Notes under the pieces: model-generated
Databases searched by the model: none
What the model saw: only the letters and a program-made list of their open reading frames with translations
What the model was told of the DNA's origin: nothing
In this document: positions 8,884 through 16,591 of the stretch, piece by piece
How the letters are laid out: each line of letters starts with the position of its first letter
How positions within the stretch are numbered: the stretch's first letter is position 1
From: an uncultured Paenochrobactrum sp.
GTDB lineage: Bacteria; Pseudomonadota; Alphaproteobacteria; Rhizobiales; Rhizobiaceae
Direction: 5' to 3'
Assembly (NCBI GenBank): GCA_947627865.1
Contig: CANQXU010000006.1
Coordinates: 1-32,050 of the forward strand
DNA length: 32,050 nt
Made by a program: the position numbers and the translations under genes

Positions 8884-9764
8884 CTGACATGCAAAAAAAT
8901 ATTGCAGAACCCGCCCGACCGGGCAGGTTTGGCAGCCTTATGCTGACATTTTTTTCCAGCCGCAGCCTGATGGTTGGCGCTATAATCACAGCTCTGCTGA
9001 TTGCCATGGCATTGCTTTCCTATCTCTGGACGCCTTATTCACCAACCGGATTGAATATTAAAGATAAGTTGCAAGGGCCAAGCCTGAACCATTTATTTGG
9101 CACAGATGCTTTTGGCCGTGACGTCTTTTCAATGATTATGGTCGGTGCGCGCAACTCCATTGCAGTGGCAATCATTGCAGTTGCTGTGGGTGCTGGTATC
9201 GGCATCCCTCTTGGCGCCTATGCTGCGGCGCGTGGCGGCTTTATCGATGGTATCGTGATGCGCATGACAGATCTTGCCTTCGCCTTTCCTGCTCTTCTGA
9301 CGGCCGTCATCATTACTGCAATTTTCGGCCCCGGTGCGATCAATGCCATGATCGCTATAGGTATATTCAACATACCAGTTTTTGCCCGTGTTACCCGTGG
9401 TGCATCGCTGGGTCTTTGGACACGTGAATATGTGCTGGCTGCAAGAACCGCCGGCCGTGGCGATATAGCCATAACACTTGATCACGTATTACCCAATATC
9501 GGGCATGTGCTGATCGTTCAGGCAACTATTCAATTTGCATTGGCGATTGTTGCTGAAGCAGGCCTTTCTTATGTCGGCCTTGGCACGCAACCACCTATGC
9601 CGAGTTGGGGTAAAATGCTGAATGATGCGCAAACTTATATATATGATGCACCTTGGCTTGCGATTTTCCCTGGACTTGCAATTACTTTTGCCGTTCTCGG
9701 TCTCAATATGCTGGGTGACGGTCTGCGCGATACGCTTGATCCGCGCGTGCGGAGGCAGAGATGA
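8880..9764 (+). CDS. ABC transporter permease (DppC/OppC type)
   Basis: Second channel subunit, 294 residues with about six membrane helices and the N-terminal helix-plus-periplasmic-segment architecture of DppC. Signature pieces are HLFGTDAFGRDVFSM, the EAA loop YVLAARTAGRGDIAITLDHV, LSYVGLGTQPPMPSWG, and the C-terminal GDGLRDTLDPR. It overlaps the preceding and following genes by 4 bases each, so the permease/ATPase genes form one translational unit. Confidence 0.94.
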   Translation: MTDMQKNIAEPARPGRFGSLMLTFFSSRSLMVGAIITALLIAMALLSYLWTPYSPTGLNIKDKLQGPSLNHLFGTDAFGRDVFSMIMVGARNSIAVAIIAVAVGAGIGIPLGAYAAARGGFIDGIVMRMTDLAFAFPALLTAVIITAIFGPGAINAMIAIGIFNIPVFARVTRGASLGLWTREYVLAARTAGRGDIAITLDHVLPNIGHVLIVQATIQFALAIVAEAGLSYVGLGTQPPMPSWGKMLNDAQTYIYDAPWLAIFPGLAITFAVLGLNMLGDGLRDTLDPRVRRQR

Positions 9765-10774
9765 CAGCTCCATTGCTTGAAATAAAGAATATGACCGTAG
9801 AGCTGCCTTTTGGCAGTCGCAACGCCGATATTCTTTCCGATATTTGCCTGACACTTAACCGTGGCGACCGTTTGGGCATCGTTGGGGAAAGCGGCTCGGG
9901 AAAATCTATCACTGCGCTTGCTGTAATGGGCTTGCTGCCGGAGCGTATGCAGGTAAAAGGCACTTTGCGTTTTGACGGGCAAGACCTCATTACGATGCCG
10001 GAAGACCAGCGCTGCGCCATGCGCGGACGCCGCGCCGCCATGATTTTCCAAGAGCCGATGACTGCGCTTAATCCGGTGAAATCCATTGGAGCACAAATCG
10101 CTGAAAGCCGCCGATTACACCTGAAAGAAAACAAAGCCGATGCAGAGGCAAAAGCACGCCAACTGCTCGACAGGGTCGGCTTGCCAGGCCCTCGCTTTGA
10201 TCTTGGGTTATATCCTCATCAGCTTTCAGGCGGGCAACGCCAAAGAGTGATGATCGCCATGGCAATTGCCTGTGAGCCTGATCTGCTGATTGCGGACGAG
10301 CCAACAACTGCACTTGATGTTACGGTTCAGGCACAGATTCTTGATCTTCTTGATGATTTGGTTGACGAAACCGGCACAGCTTTAATGCTGATCACACATG
10401 ATTTGGGTGTCGTTTCGGAAATGACAGATCGTATTGCAGTGATGTATGCCGGACGCATCGTTGAAACTGGCCCAACGCAAGATGTTTTCCGCCGCATGGC
10501 CCATCCATATGCACGCGGCCTCTTTGCTGCCTCCCCTCATGGGGCAGCACTCAATCGCGAAGATGGTGAAAAACGCCAGCGGCTTTCCGCCATACCTGGT
10601 GTTGTCCCAGATCCATTAAGCCGTGGCAATTTCTGTTCATTTTCTGATCGTTGCAACTTTGCTGAAAATGATTGTCGCCTATCGCAGCCACGGCTTGAGA
10701 CATTGCACGATGCCAAAACCGCTTCCCACAAAGTTGCGTGTTTCCATCCTTGCCAAGGTGAGGTGATTTTATGA
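9761..10774 (+). CDS. ABC transporter ATP-binding protein (DppD type)
   Basis: Cytoplasmic ATPase powering uptake, 337 residues. It shows Walker A GESGSGKS, signature LSGGQRQR, Walker [13 protein letters not shown] and the H-loop ITHDLG. The C-terminal oligopeptide/dipeptide extension has the cysteine arrangement [15 protein letters not shown]. In characterised peptide-importer ATPases such cysteines can hold an iron-sulfur cluster; whether this one does is inference. It overlaps the permease gene and the second ATPase gene by 4 bases. Confidence 0.95.
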   Translation: MTAPLLEIKNMTVELPFGSRNADILSDICLTLNRGDRLGIVGESGSGKSITALAVMGLLPERMQVKGTLRFDGQDLITMPEDQRCAMRGRRAAMIFQEPMTALNPVKSIGAQIAESRRLHLKENKADAEAKARQLLDRVGLPGPRFDLGLYPHQLSGGQRQRVMIAMAIACEPDLLIADEPTTALDVTVQAQILDLLDDLVDETGTALMLITHDLGVVSEMTDRIAVMYAGRIVETGPTQDVFRRMAHPYARGLFAASPHGAALNREDGEKRQRLSAIPGVVPDPLSRGNFCSFSDRCNFAENDCRLSQPRLETLHDAKTASHKVACFHPCQGEVIL

Positions 10775-11772
10775 CCCGACCAGTCCCGCATCATACAGAT
10801 AATGTGATGCTGCAAGTCCGTGATGTTGTGCGCGATTATGATCTGCCACGTCATTCAATCTTTTCTGCCAAGAAAAAACTACGTGTTTTGCATGGGGTCA
10901 GCATTGATCTGCCTGCACGTCAAAGCTTAGGTATTGTGGGTGAAAGCGGCTCTGGGAAATCAACCCTTGCACGCGCTGTAATGGCATTGGAGCGTCCGCA
11001 ATCGGGTCAAATTTTGCTTGATGGTGAAGATATTTTTGCACTGGACAGAGCAGATTTGCGTCAAGCCCGTAAGAAATTTCAAGCGATTTTCCAAGATCCC
11101 TATGGCTCACTTGACCCACGCCATACAGTACGCCGTATTGTGCTGGAGCCAGTTATTTCTTTAGAAGGAAGCGGCTCACAAGCGGAGCGTAACGCCCGCG
11201 TGGATGAAGTCCTTGAAGCGGTCGGGCTTCCAGCTGGTTCTGCCGATAAATACCCGCATGAATTTTCAGGCGGGCAGAGACAGCGTATCGCTATTGCACG
11301 GGCTTTAATCACTCGCCCTGCTTTGATTGTTGCTGATGAGCCAGTCTCTGCACTTGATGTTTCTATTCAAGCGCAAGTGCTCAATCTGATGATGGATTTG
11401 CAAGACAAATTCGGCTTGTCATATCTTTTTATCAGCCATGATCTTGGCGTTGTGCGTGTTATCACCGACCGGGTGGCGGTAATGCATCTGGGTCGTATTG
11501 TGGAAGAAGGCCCAACCAATGCCGTCTTCGACAATCCGCGCCATCCTTACACGCAAGCGCTGGTCAATGCCGTTCCAAAACCATTTTCCGGCAGGCGGAA
11601 ACGTTTGAAAACCGATGCAACGGCACCCAATGTCGCGGTTCATGATAGCGGAACAGGCAAGGGCTGTGCTTACGCATCTTTGTGCCCGATCGCACAAGCT
11701 AAATGCTTGTCGGAGATCCCGCCCGAAAAACCAATAACGGATGAATGGTACGCACGCTGTCATTTTGCTTAG
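10771..11772 (+). CDS. ABC transporter ATP-binding protein (DppF type)
   Basis: Second ATPase of the importer, 333 residues. It has Walker A GESGSGKS, signature FSGGQRQR, Walker B LIVADEPVSALD, H-loop ISHDLG and a C-terminal cysteine-containing tail (GCAYASLCPIAQAKC) matching the partner ATPase. DppD/DppF-type subunits normally form a heterodimer. It is the last gene of the tightly overlapping transporter set and is followed by a hairpin and the amidase gene. Confidence 0.95.
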   Translation: MTRPVPHHTDNVMLQVRDVVRDYDLPRHSIFSAKKKLRVLHGVSIDLPARQSLGIVGESGSGKSTLARAVMALERPQSGQILLDGEDIFALDRADLRQARKKFQAIFQDPYGSLDPRHTVRRIVLEPVISLEGSGSQAERNARVDEVLEAVGLPAGSADKYPHEFSGGQRQRIAIARALITRPALIVADEPVSALDVSIQAQVLNLMMDLQDKFGLSYLFISHDLGVVRVITDRVAVMHLGRIVEEGPTNAVFDNPRHPYTQALVNAVPKPFSGRRKRLKTDATAPNVAVHDSGTGKGCAYASLCPIAQAKCLSEIPPEKPITDEWYARCHFA

Positions 11773-11776
11773 AACA

Positions 11777-11806
11777 AACCACAAAACGGGATTGGATTTT
11801 GTGGTT
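11777..11806 (+). terminator. Hairpin between importer and amidase genes
   Basis: Perfect 10-bp inverted repeat AACCACAAAA / TTTTGTGGTT with a 10-base loop, starting 5 bases after the DppF-type stop. The stem is A+T-rich and not followed by a T run, so it is at most a weak terminator or an mRNA-processing stem. Confidence 0.4.
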
Positions 11807-11834
11807 GTGTGCATGAAATTTTGGAGGAGTTAAA

Positions 11835-13223
11835 ATGTCTGAATTAGCAGATCTAACAGCGGTAAGCCTTGTTTCTTCATTTAAGAATAAAGATTTATCT
11901 CCGGTTGAAGTCACAGAGGCTGTCATATCGCGTATCGAATCCTATGAGCCACAGCTCAATGCTATGTGGGCATTTGATCCAGAAGCCGCACGTATCGCTG
12001 CCAAAGCCTCGGAAGCGCGCTGGTTAAAAGGCGAACCAGCGGGCCCGATTGATGGCGTTCCAACAACGATTAAAGAAAATATTGCCACCAAAGGAACAGC
12101 CGTTCCGCTTGGATGTGCTGCTACAGCGCTTATCCCTGCAGCTGAAGATGCACCATGTGCTGCACGCACACGTGAAGCAGGCGGCGTTATTCTAGGTAAA
12201 ACAACCATGCCGGATCTTGGCATGTTATCGTCAGGACTTTCCAGCTTTCATAAACTGGCCCGCAATCCGTGGGATTTGAATACCAACCCTGGCGGCTCAA
12301 GTGCGGGCGCAGGTTCTGCTGCAGCTGCCGGATATGGCCCCTTGCATATTGGTACTGACATTGGCGGCTCCATTCGCCTGCCAGCTGGTTGGTGCGGTAT
12401 TGTTGGTCTCAAACCATCCTTTGGCCGCATCCCGATTGATCCGCCATTCCTTGGCCGTGTTGCTGGTCCTATGACAAGAACAGTTGCCGATACTGCACTC
12501 TTCATGACTGTTTTATCTCTTCCGGACCGCCGCGATGGGATGAGTTTGCCTTACACCGAACTACCTTGGATGGATTTGCATACCAACCTTAAGGGCAAAC
12601 GCATTGGCTTGTGGCTTGATGCCGGTTTTGGTGCAGATGTTGAGCCAGAGGTTAAAGCCGCGATTGAAGCAGCCGCAAAAGTTTTTGAAGATGCAGGCGC
12701 GATTATTGAGCCAATTGCACCTTTCCTCAACCGTCCTATGATTGATGGTCTGGATCGTTTTTGGCGTGCGCGATCATGGTCAGACGTCTCAAAAATGTCT
12801 AAGGAAGATCAGGAAAAAATCCTGCCATATATCTATGACTGGACAGCGACAGCCAAGGACTTGAACGGTCAGGAAGTCTATACAGGCTTTGCCCAGATTG
12901 ATGTTATGCGCAATGCTGCACTCAAGGCCTCGGCTGGTTTTGATTTCATCATTTCTCCCACCGCGCCGATGCCGACCTATCCGGCGGAATGGGCATCTCC
13001 AGTTAATGATCCCCAAAAGCCTTTTGAGCATATCGCATTTACAGTTGCGATGAATATGTCCGAGCAACCAGCAGTTTCCATAAATTGCGGCTATACCTCA
13101 AAAGGACTGCCAATTGGGTTGCAGATCTTCGGCCAACGTTTCGATGATCTGGGCGTTCTTCAAATGGCGCAAGCCTATGAAGACCGACGCCCCGAGCAAC
13201 AGCCTTGGCCCGTTATTGCATAA
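11835..13223 (+). CDS. Amidase-signature family hydrolase
   Basis: Hydrolyses a carboxamide to acid plus ammonia or amine. The protein is 462 residues. The complete catalytic triad of the amidase-signature family is visible: Lys80 in TIKENI, cis-Ser155 in GGSSAG and nucleophile Ser179 in DIGGSIRLPA. The spacings of 75 and 24 residues equal those in characterised family members. GGAGGAG at 11823-11829 is a strong ribosome binding site. No signal peptide is seen, so it acts in the cytoplasm on imported substrate. It could also be annotated as a GatA homologue, but no gatB/gatC lies nearby and the catabolic context argues against a tRNA amidotransferase role. Confidence 0.92.
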   Translation: MSELADLTAVSLVSSFKNKDLSPVEVTEAVISRIESYEPQLNAMWAFDPEAARIAAKASEARWLKGEPAGPIDGVPTTIKENIATKGTAVPLGCAATALIPAAEDAPCAARTREAGGVILGKTTMPDLGMLSSGLSSFHKLARNPWDLNTNPGGSSAGAGSAAAAGYGPLHIGTDIGGSIRLPAGWCGIVGLKPSFGRIPIDPPFLGRVAGPMTRTVADTALFMTVLSLPDRRDGMSLPYTELPWMDLHTNLKGKRIGLWLDAGFGADVEPEVKAAIEAAAKVFEDAGAIIEPIAPFLNRPMIDGLDRFWRARSWSDVSKMSKEDQEKILPYIYDWTATAKDLNGQEVYTGFAQIDVMRNAALKASAGFDFIISPTAPMPTYPAEWASPVNDPQKPFEHIAFTVAMNMSEQPAVSINCGYTSKGLPIGLQIFGQRFDDLGVLQMAQAYEDRRPEQQPWPVIA

Positions 13224-13261
13224 TATGAAACATCCAGTCACTGTTGCGGGAGAAAACAGAA

Positions 13262-14086
13262 ATGACTATCGAAGTTGAATGGGCGCGCATGACCGCGCCC
13301 GACCTTCGTGCAATTGCTGAAAAAGAAAATGCTTTAGCAATCCTGCCCGTCGGTTCGTTAGAGCAACACGGGCCTCACTTGCCTGTTATCACTGATACAG
13401 CAAGTGCAAGTGCAGCATCAATTCGGGCTGCACGCCTTGTTGCAGATGAAGTACCGGTTGCTGTGTTACCGGGCCTCTGGCTTGGAATGAGTGAGCACCA
13501 CTTGCCTTTTGGCGGCACAATCACAGTTGATTACCATGCCTATGAAGCCATGTTGCGCGGCATAGTTCGCTCACTCAAAGCGCTTGGCTTCAAGCGCCTT
13601 TTAATCGTCAATGGTCATGGCGGCAATGTTGACCCGCTAGCAGTTGCAGTGCGCGAACTGGCTGTAACTTATGATATGCCGATTGTAGCAACCACACCTT
13701 GGTTCCTTGCACCGCAAGAAATCGCTGCAGTATTTGAATCGGACACAGCGCCCAAGCATGCCTGCGAGGGTGAAACCTCTGTCATGATAGCGATTGCAGG
13801 CGATGTTGTAAAAATCGACAAGCTCGATGAAGCAATGCAGCAAGCCCCGCAGCCTGTTCATACTCCTGAGGGTTTTTCGCGGTTTTACTCATTCTCAGAA
13901 CGCGCTCCTATTACCGGAACTTGGGGCGACCCACGCTTAGCGAGTGCTGAAAAAGGCGAGAAGTTTTTATCAATCCAGGCAAAAGCACTGGCTGAAGCCA
14001 TACGCGCAGATGCCCTTTGGTCGCAACCAGACCCTGTATGGCAGGAAGCACGCGGATTAAAAACAACAGCCGGAAAACTTGGCTAA
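13262..14086 (+). CDS. Creatininase-family amidohydrolase
   Basis: Metal-dependent amidohydrolase, 274 residues. It has the family metal-site motifs: PVGSLEQHGPHLPVITDT (Glu34, His36, Asp45), NGHGGN around His119, and HACEGETS at residues 166-173. Known relatives open cyclic amides such as creatinine or cleave formamides and peptide-like bonds. The start is the ATG at 13262, with GGGAG at 13248-13252; a TTG at 13244 would add six residues upstream of that site. It lies 38 bases after the amidase gene and ends at a strong hairpin, so it closes the cluster. A ring-opening step paired with the amidase is a reasonable guess, not a demonstrated role. Confidence 0.9.
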   Translation: MTIEVEWARMTAPDLRAIAEKENALAILPVGSLEQHGPHLPVITDTASASAASIRAARLVADEVPVAVLPGLWLGMSEHHLPFGGTITVDYHAYEAMLRGIVRSLKALGFKRLLIVNGHGGNVDPLAVAVRELAVTYDMPIVATTPWFLAPQEIAAVFESDTAPKHACEGETSVMIAIAGDVVKIDKLDEAMQQAPQPVHTPEGFSRFYSFSERAPITGTWGDPRLASAEKGEKFLSIQAKALAEAIRADALWSQPDPVWQEARGLKTTAGKLG

Positions 14087-14095
14087 ATAACATTT

Positions 14096-14126
14096 CCCCC
14101 TGCAACCTGTTCAATATTGCAGGGGG
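14096..14126. terminator. Terminator between creatininase-family gene and cysK
   Basis: Perfect 10-bp G+C-rich stem CCCCCTGCAA (14096-14105) / TTGCAGGGGG (14117-14126) with an 11-base loop, flanked by ATTT on the plus side and AAAT on the other. It lies 10 bases after one stop and 16 bases from the convergent cysK stop, so it probably serves both strands. Confidence 0.75.
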
Positions 14127-14141
14127 ATTTAAAGGCTCTGG

Positions 14142-15161
14142 TTAATCTTCCAATCCGTCAAATAATGCAGTCGATAAATATCGCTCTGCAAATGACGGAA
14201 TGATCACCACAATATTCTTGCCAGCATTTTCAGGCCGTTTGCCAATCTCAATCGCGGCAGTTAGCGCAGCGCCTGAAGAGATACCGACAGGGATACCTTC
14301 AATGCGTGCCACTGCGCGTGCATTTTTAAACGCGTCATCATTGGACACCTGAATAATTTCATCATAGATGCCTGTATCCAATGTCTTTGGAGCAAAACCG
14401 GCGCCGATACCCTGAATTTTATGTGGGCCTGCTGCACCACCTGAAAGCACGGGTGAATCTTCCGGTTCCACAGCAATGACTTGAAAAGATGGTTTGCGCG
14501 ATTTTAGAACCTGACCAACACCAGTGATTGTACCACCGGTACCAATCCCCGAGATCAAAATATCAGCTTCACCATTTGTATCATTCCAAATTTCCTCTGC
14601 CGTGGTAAGGCGGTGGATTTCCGGATTTGCATCATTCTCAAATTGTTGCGGAATGATGGCTTCAGGGTTTGATGCAGCAATTTCTTCTGCCTTGGCAATC
14701 GCCCCCTTCATACCTTTCGCACCTTCAGTTAAGACAAGTTCAGCGCCAAGCAGCTTTAAAAGCTTGCGGCGCTCGACCGACATTGTTTCCGGCATTGTCA
14801 GGATCAAGTGATATCCCTTGGCCGCAGCAGCAAAAGCCAGTGCGATACCCGTATTACCAGAGGTCGGCTCGACAAAAACTGTTTTACCAGGCGTTGCTTT
14901 ACCTTGGCTTTCAAGGCTCTCAATCATAGCCAGACCGATACGGTCTTTTACGCTGGCGAGCGGATTAAAAAACTCAAGTTTCAATAATAAATTAGCAACT
15001 ACACCATTTTCTTTGGCAAATTTATCTGCTCTGACCAATGGTGTGTTGCCAATTGTATCTATAATGGAATCATAGATTAGACCGCGCCCAATCGCTGCGG
15101 TTTTGGCTTCAGAGGACTTAGAATGCGTATTGTTAGTATTCTTATCTGTTGCATGACTCAT
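14142..15161 (-). CDS. cysK: Cysteine synthase A (O-acetylserine sulfhydrylase)
   Basis: PLP enzyme making L-cysteine from O-acetylserine and sulfide. The protein is 339 residues. It has [10 protein letters not shown], the PLP lysine Lys72 in NPLASVKDR, the substrate loop [10 protein letters not shown], the phosphate-binding [12 protein letters not shown] and the C-terminal GISSGAAL. Compared with the usual enzyme there is an extra polar N-terminus of about 27 residues, rich in Ser, Thr, Asn and Lys. The start ATG (15159-15161) has GGAG upstream on the minus strand, so the extension is probably translated. It sits alone among accessory genes and may be a second copy beside a core cysK elsewhere. 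Confidence 0.93.
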   Translation of the reverse strand: MSHATDKNTNNTHSKSSEAKTAAIGRGLIYDSIIDTIGNTPLVRADKFAKENGVVANLLLKLEFFNPLASVKDRIGLAMIESLESQGKATPGKTVFVEPTSGNTGIALAFAAAAKGYHLILTMPETMSVERRKLLKLLGAELVLTEGAKGMKGAIAKAEEIAASNPEAIIPQQFENDANPEIHRLTTAEEIWNDTNGEADILISGIGTGGTITGVGQVLKSRKPSFQVIAVEPEDSPVLSGGAAGPHKIQGIGAGFAPKTLDTGIYDEIIQVSNDDAFKNARAVARIEGIPVGISSGAALTAAIEIGKRPENAGKNIVVIIPSFAERYLSTALFDGLED

Positions 15162-15190
15162 CAGAACATCTCCGGGCTAATTTTCCGATC

Positions 15191-15218
15191 ATTTTAAGTA
15201 CGCAAGGCAACAAAACAA
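15191..15218 (-). promoter_or_regulatory. Candidate cysK promoter with overlapping inverted repeat
   Basis: Read on the minus strand, TTGTTT (-35, 15213-15218) and TAAAAT (-10, 15191-15196) are 16 bases apart, upstream of cysK. The inverted repeat ACGCAAG (15200-15206) / CTTGCGT (15220-15226) straddles the -35 box and could be a regulator site. Inferred from sequence only. Confidence 0.4.
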
Positions 15219-15278
15219 GCTTGCGTCTCACAAGTTGATCATGGGCATTAGAATTAATTATCATTATTATCCGTAGCG

Positions 15279-15293
15279 TAGAATTATATTCTA
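15279..15293. promoter_or_regulatory. 15-bp palindrome in the cysK-usp control region
   Basis: TAGAAT-TAT-ATTCTA is a perfect inverted repeat with a 3-base centre, about midway between divergent cysK and the universal stress protein gene. It looks like a dimeric regulator site. The arms resemble iron-responsive Irr-type elements of rhizobia, but with a different centre, so I do not assign a regulator. Confidence 0.4.
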
Positions 15294-15436
15294 TTTTGCA
15301 GGAATATTATTATCTTCAAACCTCAGCGCTTGATTAAAGTTATAGGCAATGATTTGCTTAGTTTATTAATTATGACGATCAGTGTGACCAACACAATATC
15401 ATGATTATTATACAATAAAATAGAATGGGAAAAACG

Positions 15437-15886
15437 ATGTACAAGCATATTCTGGTCGCAACAGATGGTTCAGACCTTGCCAATAAAGGTGTGACGCAAG
15501 GGATCGAACTGGCCAAGGAGCTCAAAGCAAAGATCACTTTTGTGTCTGTATCCGAGCAACTTCCCAGCTATGGTGTTGTTGTCGCGGCCGAATGGGCGAC
15601 AAGCCCGTCAATTTTGCAGGAATATACAGATCACGTTAATAAGGCGACAATTGATATTCTCAAAAGAGCACGCACACTCGCTGAAGAAGCCGGCATAAAA
15701 GCTGAAGCAATCCATATTGAGAACAATTCCCCCGCTGCAGGCATCTTGAGTGCGGCAAAATCAGAAGATTGCGATCTGATCGTCATTGCATCGCATGGAC
15801 GTCGCGGGGTCACGAAACTATTGCTGGGTAGCCAAGCCGCCGAGGTTCTTTCACAAAGTGAAGTTCCCGTTCTCATCGTCAAATAA
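15437..15886 (+). CDS. Universal stress protein (UspA family)
   Basis: Cytoplasmic single-domain stress protein, 149 residues. It starts with the canonical MYKHILVATDGSD. The ATP-binding signature G-x2-G-x9-G(S/T) is present near the C-terminus in GRRGVTKLLLGS, so it probably belongs to the nucleotide-binding class. The start is the ATG at 15437, with GGGA 6 bases upstream. The ATG at 15425 would add four residues and has no ribosome binding site. It is divergent from cysK. Its biochemical role is unknown, as for most of the family; expression is usually raised by growth arrest or oxygen/energy stress. Confidence 0.92.
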   Translation: MYKHILVATDGSDLANKGVTQGIELAKELKAKITFVSVSEQLPSYGVVVAAEWATSPSILQEYTDHVNKATIDILKRARTLAEEAGIKAEAIHIENNSPAAGILSAAKSEDCDLIVIASHGRRGVTKLLLGSQAAEVLSQSEVPVLIVK

Positions 15887-15893
15887 TGACCAT

Positions 15894-15920
15894 TAAAGCC
15901 GTAAAACAATACTGGCTTTA
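15894..15920. terminator. Weak hairpin after the universal stress protein gene
   Basis: TAAAGCC (15894-15900) pairs with GGCTTTA (15914-15920), and GTA/TAC can pair inside with one bulged base. It lies between convergent genes and starts 7 bases after the usp stop. No T run is present. Confidence 0.35.
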
Positions 15921-15961
15921 CACTCATGCTTTTGAATGGCGGCTATTATCAATCGAACACG

Positions 15962-16531
15962 TTAATCAAGCTCGCCATTCAGCTCTTCAATATCATCAAA
16001 AATCTCTTGCCATTGAGTATCTGTTAGATTCAGCAATTTAAAGCTTCTGAGCAGGAAAGTACCTTCGCAAGCGATAAAGGCCAGTCGTGCCAGCCGGTCT
16101 CGGCGCTGGCTCATATCCAAACCACTTAATTGGCTGGCATACCATTTTCGTGTCTCTTCCAACTGGTCACTATTGGGAACAAGACTGGCGATCATCGCTG
16201 AAAAGCGAGAATCATCTGTTTCTTCACTCTCGCGCGTTACTTGAATATGCGCTCCAATATGCGACACAGGATCTTCAGCATGCTTCTGCAATGCTCTGAC
16301 TTTAGCATCAAAAACACGCCCCCAGCGGTTAATGATAGCTCTCACCAAACCATCCTTATTGCCGAAGCAATATTGGACGCCACCTTTGGTAATGCCCGCA
16401 ACACGCGCAACATTGTCCATGGTGAGCGCTTCAGTACCGCCCTCAGTTAATAAGTGCTCAGCCGCATCAAGCACCCTATTACGGTCAACACTGCGCGGTC
16501 GTCCAATTTTTCTTAATCTTTTAGTTTCCAT
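15962..16531 (-). CDS. TetR-family transcriptional regulator
   Basis: Repressor of 189 residues. The N-terminal helix-turn-helix is seen in ALTMDNVARVAGITKGGVQY followed by CFGNKDGLVRAI, matching the TetR DNA-binding domain at about residues 12-60. The C-terminal ligand-binding part is divergent, as usual. It is transcribed away from an adjacent multidrug-type MFS transporter across a 60-base gap. This is the standard layout for a local repressor induced by the pump's substrates. I see no perfect operator palindrome in the gap apart from ATTTAAAT at 16540-16547. Confidence 0.9.
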   Translation of the reverse strand: METKRLRKIGRPRSVDRNRVLDAAEHLLTEGGTEALTMDNVARVAGITKGGVQYCFGNKDGLVRAIINRWGRVFDAKVRALQKHAEDPVSHIGAHIQVTRESEETDDSRFSAMIASLVPNSDQLEETRKWYASQLSGLDMSQRRDRLARLAFIACEGTFLLRSFKLLNLTDTQWQEIFDDIEELNGELD

Positions 16532-16591
16532 ACAAGAGGATTTAAATTAAGCGCATCAATGAGACAAGCAATAATAAGATAAGGTAGCACC

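Noticed and set aside
11835-13223. GatA subunit of a tRNA amidotransferase
   Set aside because: The triad is shared by the whole amidase family; there is no gatB or gatC neighbour, and the gene is embedded in a catabolic cluster.
15162-15436. FNR/FixK-type sites (TTGAT half-sites near 15235 and 15330) upstream of the universal stress protein gene
   Set aside because: Neither half-site has a matching ATCAA at the required spacing.
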